Source of the DNA: Homoserinibacter gongjuensis
Lineage (GTDB): Bacteria; Actinomycetota; Actinomycetes; Actinomycetales; Microbacteriaceae
DNA length: 64,000 nucleotides
Assembly (NCBI RefSeq): GCF_030161875.1
Contig: NZ_BSVA01000001.1
Location: forward strand, 558,001 to 622,000
Reading direction: 5' to 3'
Part shown: one piece after another, positions 8,496 through 18,694 of the stretch
Layout: the number at the start of each line of letters is the position of its first letter
Position numbering within the stretch: the first letter of the stretch is position 1
Translations under genes and position numbers: made by a program
Notes under the pieces: generated by a model
Seen by the model: only the letters and a program-made list of their open reading frames with translations
Told to the model about the DNA's origin: nothing
Databases searched by the model: none

Positions 8496-11197
8496 TCAGG
8501 CCTTCTTCTTCGCCGCGGGGCGCTTGGCGGGCGCGCGCTTGGCCTTCAGCTTGGCGGGTCCCTTGGCGCGCTTGTCGGCCAGCAGTTGAACGGCACGGTC
8601 GAAGTCGACGCCCTCGACGGTCTCGCCGCGCGGGATGGTGGCGTTCGTCTCGCCATCGGTCACGTATGGGCCGAACCGCCCGTCGCGGATGCGGATCGGC
8701 TTGCCGCTCGTGGGGTCGGCGTCGAACTCCTTGAGGGCGCTCGAGGCGCGACGGGCGCCGTACTTCGGTTGCGCGAAGATCTCGAGAGCCGCGGGCAGCT
8801 CGATCGTGAAGATCTGGTCTTCGCTCTCGAGCGAGCGCGAGTCGGTGCCCTTCTTCAGGTACGGGCCGTAGCGACCGTTCTGGGCGGTGATCGGTTCACC
8901 CGACTCCGGGTCCTCCCCCACGGTGCGGGGCAGGTCGAGCAGCTGGAGCGCCGTCGCGAGGTCGACCGTGGCCGGCTCCATGCTCTTGAAGAGGGATGCC
9001 GTGCGGGGCTTCGGGGCCGCGGCCTTCTTCGCGGCCTTCTTCTTGGGCTTCTCCTCGACGACCTCGCCGGTCGCGGCATCCGCGACGATCTCGGTGTCGG
9101 GCTCCGGCTCGAGCTCGGTGACGTACGGGCCGTATCGCCCGTCCTTCACGACGATCGTCTTGCCGTTCGCGGGGTTCTCGCCGAGCACGCGGTCGGTCAC
9201 GATGGGCGCGTCGATGAGCTCGCGGGCCTTCTCGGCGGTCAGCTCGTCGGGGGCGAGGTCTTCGGGCACGTTGACGCGACGCGGCGTCTCGCTGCCGTCC
9301 TCCACCTCGAGGTAGGGGCCGTACTTGCCGACGCGCAGGGTGATGCCGTCGTCGATGCGGATGGAGTTGACGGCGCGCGCGTCGATGTCGCCGAGGTTGT
9401 CGACGATCTCGCGGAGCCCGGGGTGATCTCCTCCGCCGAAGTAGAACTGACCGAGCCAGTCGACGCGGTCGGCCTCGCCGCCGGCGATCTTGTCGAGGTC
9501 GTCTTCCATCTCGGCGGTGAAGTCGTACTCCACGAGCTCCGAGAAGTGGTCTTCGAGCAGGCGCACGACGCTGAACGCGATCCAGTTCGGCACGAGCGCT
9601 TGCCCGCGCGGGGTCACGTAGCCGCGGTCGATGATGGTCGAGATGATCGAGGCGTAGGTCGAGGGTCGCCCGATACCGAGCTCCTCGAGCGCCTTGACGA
9701 GGCTGGCCTCGGTGTAGCGCGGCGGCGGCGTGGTGTCGTGGCCCTTGGCCTCGAGTTCGGCGAGCGTGAGCGCCTGCCCTTCCTCGAGCGGCGGCAGCTT
9801 GGCGCTCGCTTCGTCGGCACTCGCGTTGCGCGCCTCGTCGCGGCCCTCCTCGTAGGCGGCCTGGTAGCCGCGGAAGGTGATGACCGTTCCGGATGCGGTG
9901 AACTCGGCGTGCGCGCCCTCGCCTCCGTCGGCCGCGATCGTGACGGTCGCGGTCGACCCCTTGGCGTCGGCCATCTGGGAGGCGACGGTGCGCTTCCAGA
10001 TGAGGTCGTAGAGCTTGAACTCATCGCCGCGCAGCTGCGAGCTGAGCTCGGCCGGGGTGCGGAAGCTGTCGCCCGAGGGGCGGATGGCTTCGTGGGCCTC
10101 CTGCGCGTTCTTGGACTTGGACGCGTACACGCGGGGCTTCTCGGGAATCGAGTCGGCGCCGTAGAGCGTGACCGCCTGGCGCCGCGCCGCCTCGATCGCC
10201 TGCTGAGAGAGCGTCGTCGAGTCGGTGCGCATATAGGTGATGTAGCCGTTCTCGTAGAGCGACTGCGCGAGGCTCATCGTGGTGCGCGCCGAGAAGCGCA
10301 GCTTGCGCGAGGCCTCCTGCTGCAGCGTCGAGGTCGTGAACGGAGCGGCGGGGCGACGCGAGTAGGGCTTCGTCTCGAGCTTGGATACCTGGAAGCTGGC
10401 GCTCGGCGCGCGCAGTGCGTCGACGAGGGTGTCGGCCGCGCGTTCGTCGAGGGCGATCACGTCGGTCTTGAGTGCACCGTGGTCGTCGAAGTCGCCACCC
10501 TGAGCGACGCGGCGACCCTCGAGGCGCGCGAGCTTCGCGGTGAAGCTGGAATCGGCATCCGCGGGGGTGAGCTCGGCGACGAGATCCCAGTAGTTGGCGG
10601 ATGTGAAGGCGAGTCGCTCGCGCTCCCGGTCGACGACGAGGCGGGTGGCGGCCGACTGCACGCGGCCGGCGGAGAGACCCGGTCCGATCTTGCGCCACAG
10701 CACGGGCGAGATCTCGAAGCCGTAGAGCCGGTCGAGGATGCGGCGGGTCTCCTGCGCGTCGACGAGCGCGGTGTCGATCTCGCGGGTGTTCTGTTCGGCG
10801 CGCTGGATCGCATCCTTGGTGATCTCGTGGAACACCATGCGCTTGACGGGCACCTTGGGCTTGAGCACCTCGAGCAGGTGCCACGCGATGGCCTCCCCTC
10901 GCGGTCTTCATCCGTTGCGAGGTAGAGCTCGTCGGCATCCTTGAGCGCGCGCTTGAGCTCGGCGACCGTCTTCTTCTTGCTGTCGGAGACCACGTAGTAG
11001 GGCTCGAAGCCGTTCTCGACGTCGACCGAGAACTTGCCGAGGCTGCCCTTCTTGAGCTCGGGCGGCAGGTTCTTGGTGTCGATGAGGTCGCGGATGTGGC
11101 CGACGGAAGCCTGCACCTCGTAGCCGTCGCCGAGGTATTGCGCGATCGTGCGCGCCTTCGCCGGCGACTCGACGATCACGAGCTTCTTCGTAGGCAC
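8496..11197 (-). CDS. topA: DNA topoisomerase I, frameshifted
   Basis: About 900-residue type IA topoisomerase that relaxes negative supercoils. A TOPRIM domain (KKLVIVESPAKARTI, then DEDREG) leads to the catalytic region with active tyrosine in GYITYMRTDS. Several C-terminal repeats follow (GRYGPYV, GRYGPYLKKG, GRFGPYVTDG), and a Lys/Ala-rich tail replaces zinc fingers, as in other actinobacteria. One frameshift near 10897-10902 falls in GAG-GGN-GAG, where one base is absent. topA is indispensable, so a sequencing error is by far the likeliest cause. The GTG start at 11197 has a GAGGAGG ribosome site five bases away. Confidence 0.93.
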
Positions 11198-11293
11198 GGG
11201 GCCTCCTCTTCTATCCGGAGCACACCATACACACAGAGTCCTGGCAGGACCTCGCATGGTTCCAGGTCTTTGGTCCCGGATGTGAGCTTCGCG

Positions 11294-11649
11294 TCACGGC
11301 GCCGGCCCGGCCCGCGATTCCACCGCGATCGGCAGGCCGAACCACGTCGCGGCGATCGTCACGCGGGCCTCCGCTCCCTCGAATTCGCAATCGGCGAGGG
11401 CCACCAGATGGGCTGCGGCCACCTCCGCCGCGAGCGCGCAGGGATCGCCCGGAACCACGCCGAGCAGCGTGTCGGCCGCCGCGAGCGCCGAGGCGTCGGC
11501 CGCCGCGACGACGCGCTGCGCGCGGCGAGCGCCGACGCGAGGCCGAGGGCGGCGAGGGCGCACACGAGGGTCATCGCCACGATCGCAAGCGCCAGCACCC
11601 CGCCGGCCCCTGTCTCGTCACGGATGCGGTCTCGCGCTGTCGCTCTCAT
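11294..11649 (-). CDS. TadE-like (Rv3654c-like) secreted/membrane protein, frameshifted
   Basis: Small protein of about 118 residues with one N-terminal membrane helix (GGVLALAIVAMTLVCALAALGL) and an Ala-rich extracellular part with two cysteines. It matches the Rv3654c-type proteins encoded last in actinobacterial Tad loci; their function is not established, and a pilus-associated role is inferred from position. The frame breaks near 11518-11524 in GCGCGC-rich sequence, one base missing. Its ATG overlaps the upstream TadE stop as ATGA. Confidence 0.7.
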
Positions 11650-11996
11650 CGTCCGCCGTCCAGCGCGCAGCTCTCGGCCGCGAGGCGCAGTCCCGCGACG
11701 GCGGCCGGGCCGCGAGCCGGCACCGTCAGGCGGGCGCACACGAGCTCGCCCGAGCTCCAGTCGGCCAGCACACTGCCGGGAGCGGCCCGGGAGACGCGGC
11801 CCTGCACCGCGCTCGTGCTCTCGCCTCTGCCAAGACCTCGCGCCGCATCCGCCGCGGCATCCTGCAGGCGCAGCTGCTGCGACCCGACGCCGACGGCACC
11901 GACGCAGAGCGCGAGCACGAGGGCGACGGCGGGCAGGGCCACCGCGAACTCGGCTGCGACGCTGCCGTCGTCGTCAGCCGGCGAACGCGAGCGCAT
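11646..11996 (-). CDS. TadE-family pseudopilin-like protein
   Basis: 116-residue TadE-like protein. The short N-terminus DDDGSVAAEFAVALP carries the conserved Glu just before a single hydrophobic helix, followed by a periplasm-side domain with two cysteines. TadE proteins are minor pseudopilin components of Flp/Tad pili. The assigned start lies 23 bases inside the upstream DUF4244 gene, so either translation is coupled or the true start is a few codons downstream. The next gene overlaps by ATGA. Confidence 0.75.
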   Translation of the reverse strand: MRSRSPADDDGSVAAEFAVALPAVALVLALCVGAVGVGSQQLRLQDAAADAARGLGRGESTSAVQGRVSRAAPGSVLADWSSGELVCARLTVPARGPAAVAGLRLAAESCALDGGR

Positions 11997-12165
11997 TGCG
12001 CACGAGGTCGGTGAGGATCTGCTGCACCTCGGCGGAGCGCATGATCACGACGAGCAGGCCGGCGAAGCCGACCGCGGCCATGATGGTGATGGCGTACTCG
12101 GCGGTGGCGGCGCCGTCGTCGTGTGCGGCGCGTGCGGTGAGTCGGCGGAGGATGCGGGTTCTCAT
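11974..12165 (-). CDS. DUF4244 Flp-pilin-like small membrane protein
   Basis: 63-residue protein: basic N-terminus, then DDGAATAEYAITIMAAVGFAGLL, a hydrophobic helix that begins with the Glu-Tyr pair characteristic of Flp pilins. Actinobacterial Tad loci carry such DUF4244 proteins where other bacteria have flp, so this is probably the major pilin subunit. An AGGAG ribosome site stands before ATG 12165; the longer frame to 12198 has no such signal. Confidence 0.75.
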   Translation of the reverse strand: MRTRILRRLTARAAHDDGAATAEYAITIMAAVGFAGLLVVIMRSAEVQQILTDLVRNALAFAG

Positions 12166-12302
12166 GGGGGCTCCTGTTCCCTCGTCGGCACGACGCATCC
12201 ATGCTCGCGTTCCATGCGGTCGTGCGGTGAGCGGATGCGGCGATCCGTGGATAGTTCGTCACACCCCCGGCTGTGAAGAGTGCGTCGGGCCCGACGCGGC
12301 CG

Positions 12303-13292
12303 TCAGAACGCGGTGAGGGCGTCGCGCAGGATGCCGATCATGAGGGGCACGACGCCCAGCAACACGAAGCCCGGCAGGAAGCACACCGCGAGCGGTGCGA
12401 GCAACCGGGTGCTGAGCAGAGCGGCGCGCCTGAGCGCCTCGGTCACCGCGATCCGTCGAGTCCGCGCCGCCTCCGCCCGCAGGAGCGCGACGACGGGCAC
12501 ACCCGCCCGCACGGCGAACTCGAGCGTCGCACGCGCCGGTTCCGGGTGCACCGTGATGCCGCACCGACCCGCGGCATCGGAGACTCGCGCGAGTGCGGCA
12601 TCCGGAGGCGCCCCGCCTGACATCGCGAGGGCGAGCAGCTCGTGGCCCGCGCCTGCGAGGGGATCCGCGACGCGCGCCGCCGCGACCAGGCGATGGTTCC
12701 AGCGCATGCCGAGTGTGAGCGCGAGAACCCCGAGCACTCCGGCCACGGCACCCGGCACGGTGCCGAAGATGACGCCGAGCGGGTCGGCGCCGATCAGCAG
12801 CGCCATGCCGATGCCTGCCGCGGGCAGTAGTGCGACGACGCGCGCCGTCGACACCGGGCCGGTGAGAGCGAGCTCGATCTGGCGATCGGCGTCGGCGAGC
12901 GCGCGAATCGCATCGGCCGCGCGCTCGAGCGTGGTCGCGAGCGGAGCGCCCGACTCCGTCGCGATGGCCCAGCAGGCCGCGAGGTAGCGCCAGCCTCGAT
13001 CTGCAGCGGTGTCGCTGCTCGATGCAGCGCACAGCGCCTCGGGCACCTCGAGCGGGCTGGCGCACCGTGCGGCCTCGGCGAGCGGCTCGCTCGTCTCAGC
13101 GAGCGCACGGATCGCCGCGTGCGGATCCAGGCCCGCGCCCAGCAGGATCGCGAGCCGGTGCACGATGTCGGCCGTCTCGTCGAGCGCTGCCGCCGGATCG
13201 GGCTCTCGGCTCCGTGACAGCAGGCGGCCCACGGTTCGCACCACCCGGCTCGGTCGCCGGATGTCAACCTCGGAGGGCCCGGCATCCGTCAT
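12303..13292 (-). CDS. Type II secretion F-domain membrane protein (TadB/TadC-like)
   Basis: 329-residue inner-membrane platform protein for the Tad pilus. Cytoplasmic helical domains precede and separate hydrophobic segments (VVALLPAAGIGMALLIG and two C-terminal helices near PLAVCFLPGFVLLGVVPLMIGIL), the layout of GspF-domain proteins. Only one F-type protein is present, as in the compact mycobacterial Rv3658c-type locus. It is separated from its ATPase partner tadA by a gene on the opposite strand. Confidence 0.8.
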   Translation of the reverse strand: MTDAGPSEVDIRRPSRVVRTVGRLLSRSREPDPAAALDETADIVHRLAILLGAGLDPHAAIRALAETSEPLAEAARCASPLEVPEALCAASSSDTAADRGWRYLAACWAIATESGAPLATTLERAADAIRALADADRQIELALTGPVSTARVVALLPAAGIGMALLIGADPLGVIFGTVPGAVAGVLGVLALTLGMRWNHRLVAAARVADPLAGAGHELLALAMSGGAPPDAALARVSDAAGRCGITVHPEPARATLEFAVRAGVPVVALLRAEAARTRRIAVTEALRRAALLSTRLLAPLAVCFLPGFVLLGVVPLMIGILRDALTAF

Positions 13293-13324
13293 GAGAGTGA
13301 CCCGATGAAGAGAAGAGGTACCCG

Positions 13325-14386
13325 ATGAGAGCGATTGCCGCCGTGGCAGGCCTCGGACTCGTGCTCGGCCTCACCGCGTGCACCGCAGGGCCGCCCGGCG
13401 CGGGCGGCCCGCCCGACGCGAGCCGGCAGGCGGAGCCGACTCCTCATCCGCTGCTCGCTCTGGACTGCGACGAACTCGTCGACGCCGACGTGTTCCGCGC
13501 GGGATTCGGAGAGCCGCTCGGCGTGCGCGCGCCCTACGTGGAGGGGTACGGCGGCATGGGCAACGTCGCCACTGCGGCCCTCGCACTCGCCGGGGCGACG
13601 CGGTGCGCGTGGGGGGACGACGAGAGATACCTCGAGGTCGATGTGCTCCCCGCGGCGGAGACCGAATGGGAGCGGCTCGAGGCCGAGCTGCAGATGTTCC
13701 AACCGCAAGAGGGGGCGCACGGCGAGGCCGCCTGGTTCAGCTGCCGTCCGGGAGAACGCCCGGGGTGCCGGGCCGATGTGCTCGCAGGCCGCAACTGGGT
13801 CGCCGTCAACGCCTTCGGACTGGTCGATGTCGCCGCCCTCGACGCCGTGCTCGCTCCGCTTGTCGCGCGCGTCGCTGCCGCCGAGGTGGCGAATCCGGAC
13901 TGGCCGGCACCGGCGTCGGTCCCCGTCGACTGTGCCGCGCTGCTGCCCCGCGAGGCCGTGCATTCGTCGATCGGCGATGACGTCGAGCCGTGGACGGACC
14001 GTGGGCCCGTGCTGTCGCAGACCCTCCGTCAGGCTGCGCTCGACCGGGCCGGCGCGGTGCACTGCGCCTGGCGGAACGGCTTCGGCTCTGCGACCGCGCG
14101 CACCGTCGATCTCGTCGTGCTGCCCGGCGGCGACCTCGTCTGGGACGCGCACTTCGCCGCACCCGTGCCCGAATGGGTCGAGCGCGAGAGCTTCGACGAG
14201 CTCGGCGATGCCGGATTCTCCGCCGTGCACACCTCGACGTTCACGGGCGCGATCGACGGCGTCGTCTCCACGCTTTCTCCGGGCGGAGCCTGGGTCGACG
14301 TATGGGCGAACGACGAGGCGCGTGACGACGACCTCGACATCGCGGTGTCGCTCGCGGGAACCGCCCTGCAGACGCTCGGCCCCTGA
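13325..14386 (+). CDS. Uncharacterised lipoprotein inserted in the Tad locus
   Basis: 353-residue predicted lipoprotein: signal RAIAAVAGLGLVLGLTAC with the lipobox cysteine, a Pro-rich linker, then two similar-sized halves each beginning with a DC(D/A) motif (ALDCDELVDADVF and PVDCAALLPREAV) and containing RCAWGDD or HCAWRNG. This points to an internal duplication of a Cys-paired domain. No family is recognised. It is on the opposite strand to the pilus genes, diverging from the TadB/C gene and ending two bases from the tadA stop, so it splits the operon. A possible envelope role is inferred only from the lipobox. Confidence 0.75.
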   Translation: MRAIAAVAGLGLVLGLTACTAGPPGAGGPPDASRQAEPTPHPLLALDCDELVDADVFRAGFGEPLGVRAPYVEGYGGMGNVATAALALAGATRCAWGDDERYLEVDVLPAAETEWERLEAELQMFQPQEGAHGEAAWFSCRPGERPGCRADVLAGRNWVAVNAFGLVDVAALDAVLAPLVARVAAAEVANPDWPAPASVPVDCAALLPREAVHSSIGDDVEPWTDRGPVLSQTLRQAALDRAGAVHCAWRNGFGSATARTVDLVVLPGGDLVWDAHFAAPVPEWVERESFDELGDAGFSAVHTSTFTGAIDGVVSTLSPGGAWVDVWANDEARDDDLDIAVSLAGTALQTLGP

Positions 14387-14388
14387 CG

Positions 14389-15348
14389 TCACGTCGCCTC
14401 CGCGACCAGTCGGCCGCGCCGCGTGAGGGCCAATCGTCCCGCTTCGGCGAGCCTGCGCACGCCCTCGGCGTCTCGCTCGAGGTGCAGCACGGCGTCGATC
14501 GCACTCACCACTTGCCGGGCGAGCGCCTCGGGCGACCACCCGGCAAGCGCGCCGAGCGCCTCGAGCCGCGCGGGCACATCCCCGAGCGAGTTGGCGTGCA
14601 CGGTGCCGGCTCCTCCGTCGTGGCCCGTGTTGAGCGCGATGAGCAGCTCCCGCAGCTCGGCGCCACGGCACTCGCCCACCACGAGCCGGTCGGGTCGCAT
14701 CCGCAGCGCCTCGCGCACGAGGCGGTCGAGCCCGATCGCCCCGGCTCCCTCGAGGTTCGGCTGCCGCGCCTCGAGCCGGACCAGGTGCGGATGCGCGACG
14801 CGCAGTTCCGCCACGTCCTCGACGATGACGATGCGCTCGGTGGCCGGTGCACTCGAGAGCATCGCGCCGAGCAGCGTGGTCTTGCCCGATCCGGCAGCGC
14901 CCGTCACGAGCACGTTCGCGCGGCGCGCCACAAGCTCGTCGACGAGCGATCGCGGCACGCGCGCACAGAGCCCTGCGGACTCGAGGGCGGTGAGATCGAG
15001 GCTTCCCACCCGCGGAAGGCGGATCGACAGCACCGCGGCGTCCGGTGACACCGGCGGGAGCACGCCGTGCACGCGGATGCCGTCGCCCAGTCGCACGTCG
15101 ACCGCCGGCGTCGCCTCGTCGAGGTGGCGGCCACCCGCCGCGACCATCCGGATGGCCAGTTCGCGCGCCTCACCCGGCGGTATGCGCAGGCCGGGCTCCA
15201 CGCGGGCGCCGTCGCCCCGATCCGTCCACACCGAGCCGTCGGGGTTGAGAAAGACGTCGGTGATCTCGGCGTCGGCCACGAGGGCGGCGAGCGGCCCGAA
15301 GACGCTGCGGTCCGGCAGCCGTCGGGCACCGTTCCGCTCCGAAGTCAT
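14389..15348 (-). CDS. tadA: Tad pilus assembly ATPase (CpaF/TadA family)
   Basis: 319-residue secretion ATPase of the VirB11/CpaF type that powers Flp pilus assembly. It has an N-terminal domain (EITDVFLNPDGSVW), Walker A GAAGSGKTT, an Asp box (IVIVEDVAELR), Walker B region PDRLVVGECRG and the His-box TGHDGGAGTVHANS. Translation is taken from ATG 15348; the open frame continues to 15861, but that extension lacks the family sequence and covers the palindromic intergenic region. It belongs with the pilus genes downstream at 13292-11294. Confidence 0.87.
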   Translation of the reverse strand: MTSERNGARRLPDRSVFGPLAALVADAEITDVFLNPDGSVWTDRGDGARVEPGLRIPPGEARELAIRMVAAGGRHLDEATPAVDVRLGDGIRVHGVLPPVSPDAAVLSIRLPRVGSLDLTALESAGLCARVPRSLVDELVARRANVLVTGAAGSGKTTLLGAMLSSAPATERIVIVEDVAELRVAHPHLVRLEARQPNLEGAGAIGLDRLVREALRMRPDRLVVGECRGAELRELLIALNTGHDGGAGTVHANSLGDVPARLEALGALAGWSPEALARQVVSAIDAVLHLERDAEGVRRLAEAGRLALTRRGRLVAEAT

Positions 15349-15474
15349 GCGTCGAGCCTGCCGCCCTCCGGCTGCCGTCCGCCCCGCCACCCCCGCATCC
15401 GTGCACAACCGGATGGAGCCGCCCCTGGGAAGGAGAGAGGACGCGGCCCGCGCGAAGCCGCACACGGCGCCAAC

Positions 15475-15496
15475 GCGCCGCGGATTACCGCGGCGC
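15475..15496. repeat. ATTA-centred palindrome, copy 1
   Basis: Perfect 9-bp inverted arms GCGCCGCGG and CCGCGGCGC around ATTA. Related palindromes lie at 15520-15543 and 45452-45473, always between genes. Confidence 0.7.
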
Positions 15497-15519
15497 CAGA
15501 CAAACGCAGGCGGCGCACC

Positions 15520-15543
15520 CGCGCTGCGGATTATCGCAGCGCG
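15520..15543. repeat. ATTA-centred palindrome, copy 2
   Basis: Perfect 9-bp arms CGCGCTGCG and CGCAGCGCG around GATTAT. The arms differ from copy 1 but remain fully complementary, so pairing is kept although the sequence is not. Confidence 0.7.
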
Positions 15544-15556
15544 AATAAGACGGAGG

Positions 15557-15659
15557 GGCGGCGCCCAGTTGGGGGAATTGGGCGCCGCCACGGCAGTGCC
15601 GCGATTGGGGGAATCGGTGGGGCACTGCGAAATCCGAGAGGTTACGCTCGGTGCCCCAG
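15557..15659 (+). ncRNA. Candidate structured cis-regulatory RNA element
   Basis: Hairpin 1 pairs 15557-15567 with 15579-15589 (11 perfect bp). Hairpin 2 pairs 15593-15600 with 15621-15628 and has an inner stem 15602-15606/15612-15616. Both present GGGGG in the loop flanked by TT and AA. A competing stem pairs 15618-15625 (TGGGGCAC) with 15652-15659 (GTGCCCCA) around a small hairpin at 15634-15651 and is incompatible with hairpin 2. Such mutually exclusive stems resemble an attenuator or riboswitch. The element is palindromic enough that the transcribed strand is uncertain: plus reads towards acs, minus towards tadA. No known RNA family is recognised. Confidence 0.4.
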
Positions 15660-15798
15660 AGTCTACTGCACGGCGCGCCGCATGCAACGGAAGATTTTCC
15701 CCTGCTACGCACGGCGTCATCCATCCGTTCATCCGCCCGTACGCCACCGCTGGCCGACGCGTGCGGTCACGCCCCGGAACACGACCGATGAGTGCGGC

Positions 15799-15804
15799 TA
15801 GGAT
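15799..15804 (+). promoter_or_regulatory. Possible -10 box for acs
   Basis: TAGGAT lies 66 bases before the acs start, where a short 5' leader with the AAGGA ribosome site would begin. No clear -35 element is visible. Confidence 0.35.
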
Positions 15805-15869
15805 CGGAGCGTTCACCGGAGAATTCCGCGCGACTCCAGGCACGGTCGCGATTCGACACAAGGATGAAG

Positions 15870-17846
<1,977 letters not shown>

Positions 17847-17903
17847 GACCCTCCCCGCACCACCTGTCGAGTCCGCCCCCGCCTTCGCACGAGCGAAGCG
17901 GGT

Positions 17904-18000
17904 GGGCGGATTCGGGTGCGAGACGCTGGCATCGGGACTGGCGGGAGCGCATCGCCGAAGGCGATACGCGGGGGCATGCGGCTCGCACCCGAATCCGCCC
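17904..18000. terminator. Bidirectional terminator-like cruciform
   Basis: A perfect 19-bp inverted repeat (17904-17922 with 17982-18000) encloses an inner ATCGCC-GAA-GGCGAT hairpin. It lies between the convergent acs and ridA genes. The U-run is lacking, as is common at high GC. Confidence 0.6.
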
Positions 18001-18021
18001 AGCCGCGAAGCGGCCCGAGAC

Positions 18022-18480
18022 TCAGGCGAACTCGAGCACGAGCTCCACTTCGACCGGCGAGTTCAGCGGCAGCACCGCGACGCCGACGGCGGAGCGTGCG
18101 TGCTTGCCGGCGTCGCCGAAAACCTCGCCCAGCAGCTCCGATGCGCCGTTGATCACGCCCGACTGGCCGGTGAACTCGGGATCGGATGCCACGAAGCCGA
18201 GCACCTTGACCACGCGCGTCACGCGGTCGAGCGAGCCGATGACGCTGTCGGCGGCGGCGAGGGCGTTGAGCGCGCAGATCCGCGCGTACTCCTTCGCCTC
18301 ATCGGCGCCGACCTCCGCGCCGACCTTGCCGACGGCCGGCAGAACGCCGCCCGTCATGGGCAGCTGACCCGAGGTGAAGACGAGGTTTCCCGAGATGAGC
18401 GCAGGTACATAGGCGGCCACCGGGGGCACCACGGGCGGCAGCGCGAGTCCGAGTTCGGCGAGGCGGTCGTTGACGGTCAT
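18022..18480 (-). CDS. RidA-family (YjgF/YER057c/UK114) protein
   Basis: 152-residue RidA-like protein, expected to hydrolyse reactive enamine/imine intermediates from PLP enzymes or to act as a related deaminase. The family core is visible in NLVFTSGQLPMTGG and AVGVAVLPLNSPVEVELVLEF. The usual catalytic Arg of true RidA (as in CxxxR near the C-terminus) is not obvious, so this may belong to a non-RidA subfamily, as does Rv3678c, its positional counterpart. Its ATG overlaps the stop of the DUF4177 gene by ATGA. Confidence 0.85.
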   Translation of the reverse strand: MTVNDRLAELGLALPPVVPPVAAYVPALISGNLVFTSGQLPMTGGVLPAVGKVGAEVGADEAKEYARICALNALAAADSVIGSLDRVTRVVKVLGFVASDPEFTGQSGVINGASELLGEVFGDAGKHARSAVGVAVLPLNSPVEVELVLEFA

Positions 18481-18641
18481 GCGTTGTCTCCTTCGGCGGG
18501 GCGCTTGAGGTAGGCCACGAGTCCCCCTTCGGGGCCGGTCACGATCTGCACCAGTTCCCAGCCCTGGGAGCCCCAGTTGTTCAGGATCGCGGTGGTGTTG
18601 TGGATGAGGAGCGGAGTAGTGAGATATTCCCAGGTCGGCAC
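18477..18641 (-). CDS. DUF4177-like small protein
   Basis: 54-residue protein starting at GTG 18641 (PTWEYLTTPLLIHNTTAIL, then NNWGSQGWELVQIV). The WEY...NxxGxxGWELV pattern is that of DUF4177 proteins. A GGAAG ribosome site lies upstream and the stop overlaps the RidA-like start, so the two are translationally coupled. M. tuberculosis has a similar tiny gene, Rv3678A, next to its RidA-family gene. Function unknown. Confidence 0.8.
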   Translation of the reverse strand: MPTWEYLTTPLLIHNTTAILNNWGSQGWELVQIVTGPEGGLVAYLKRPAEGDNA

Positions 18642-18682
18642 TTTTCGGGCTTCCGTTCAGCTATCGGGGAGCAGTCTTCCCG

Positions 18683-18688
18683 TACCCT
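18683..18688 (+). promoter_or_regulatory. -10 box, leaderless PBP gene
   Basis: TACCCT is six bases before ATG 18695 and no Shine-Dalgarno sequence is present, so a leaderless transcript is likely. Confidence 0.45.
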
Positions 18689-18694
18689 GACCCT

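Larger units (their letters stand above)
15349..15869. other. 521-bp intergenic region between divergent tadA and acs
   Basis: No convincing gene. It contains two palindromes of the ATTA-centred family, a cluster of hairpins with alternative pairings (15557-15659) and, nearer acs, a possible TAGGAT -10 box. Open frames crossing it have no ribosome sites. Confidence 0.7.

Noticed and set aside
8325..10925. Long antisense reading frames over topA, acs (15813-17636) and others
   Set aside because: Typical of very GC-rich coding DNA; they are low in recognisable motifs and run opposite to clearly real genes.
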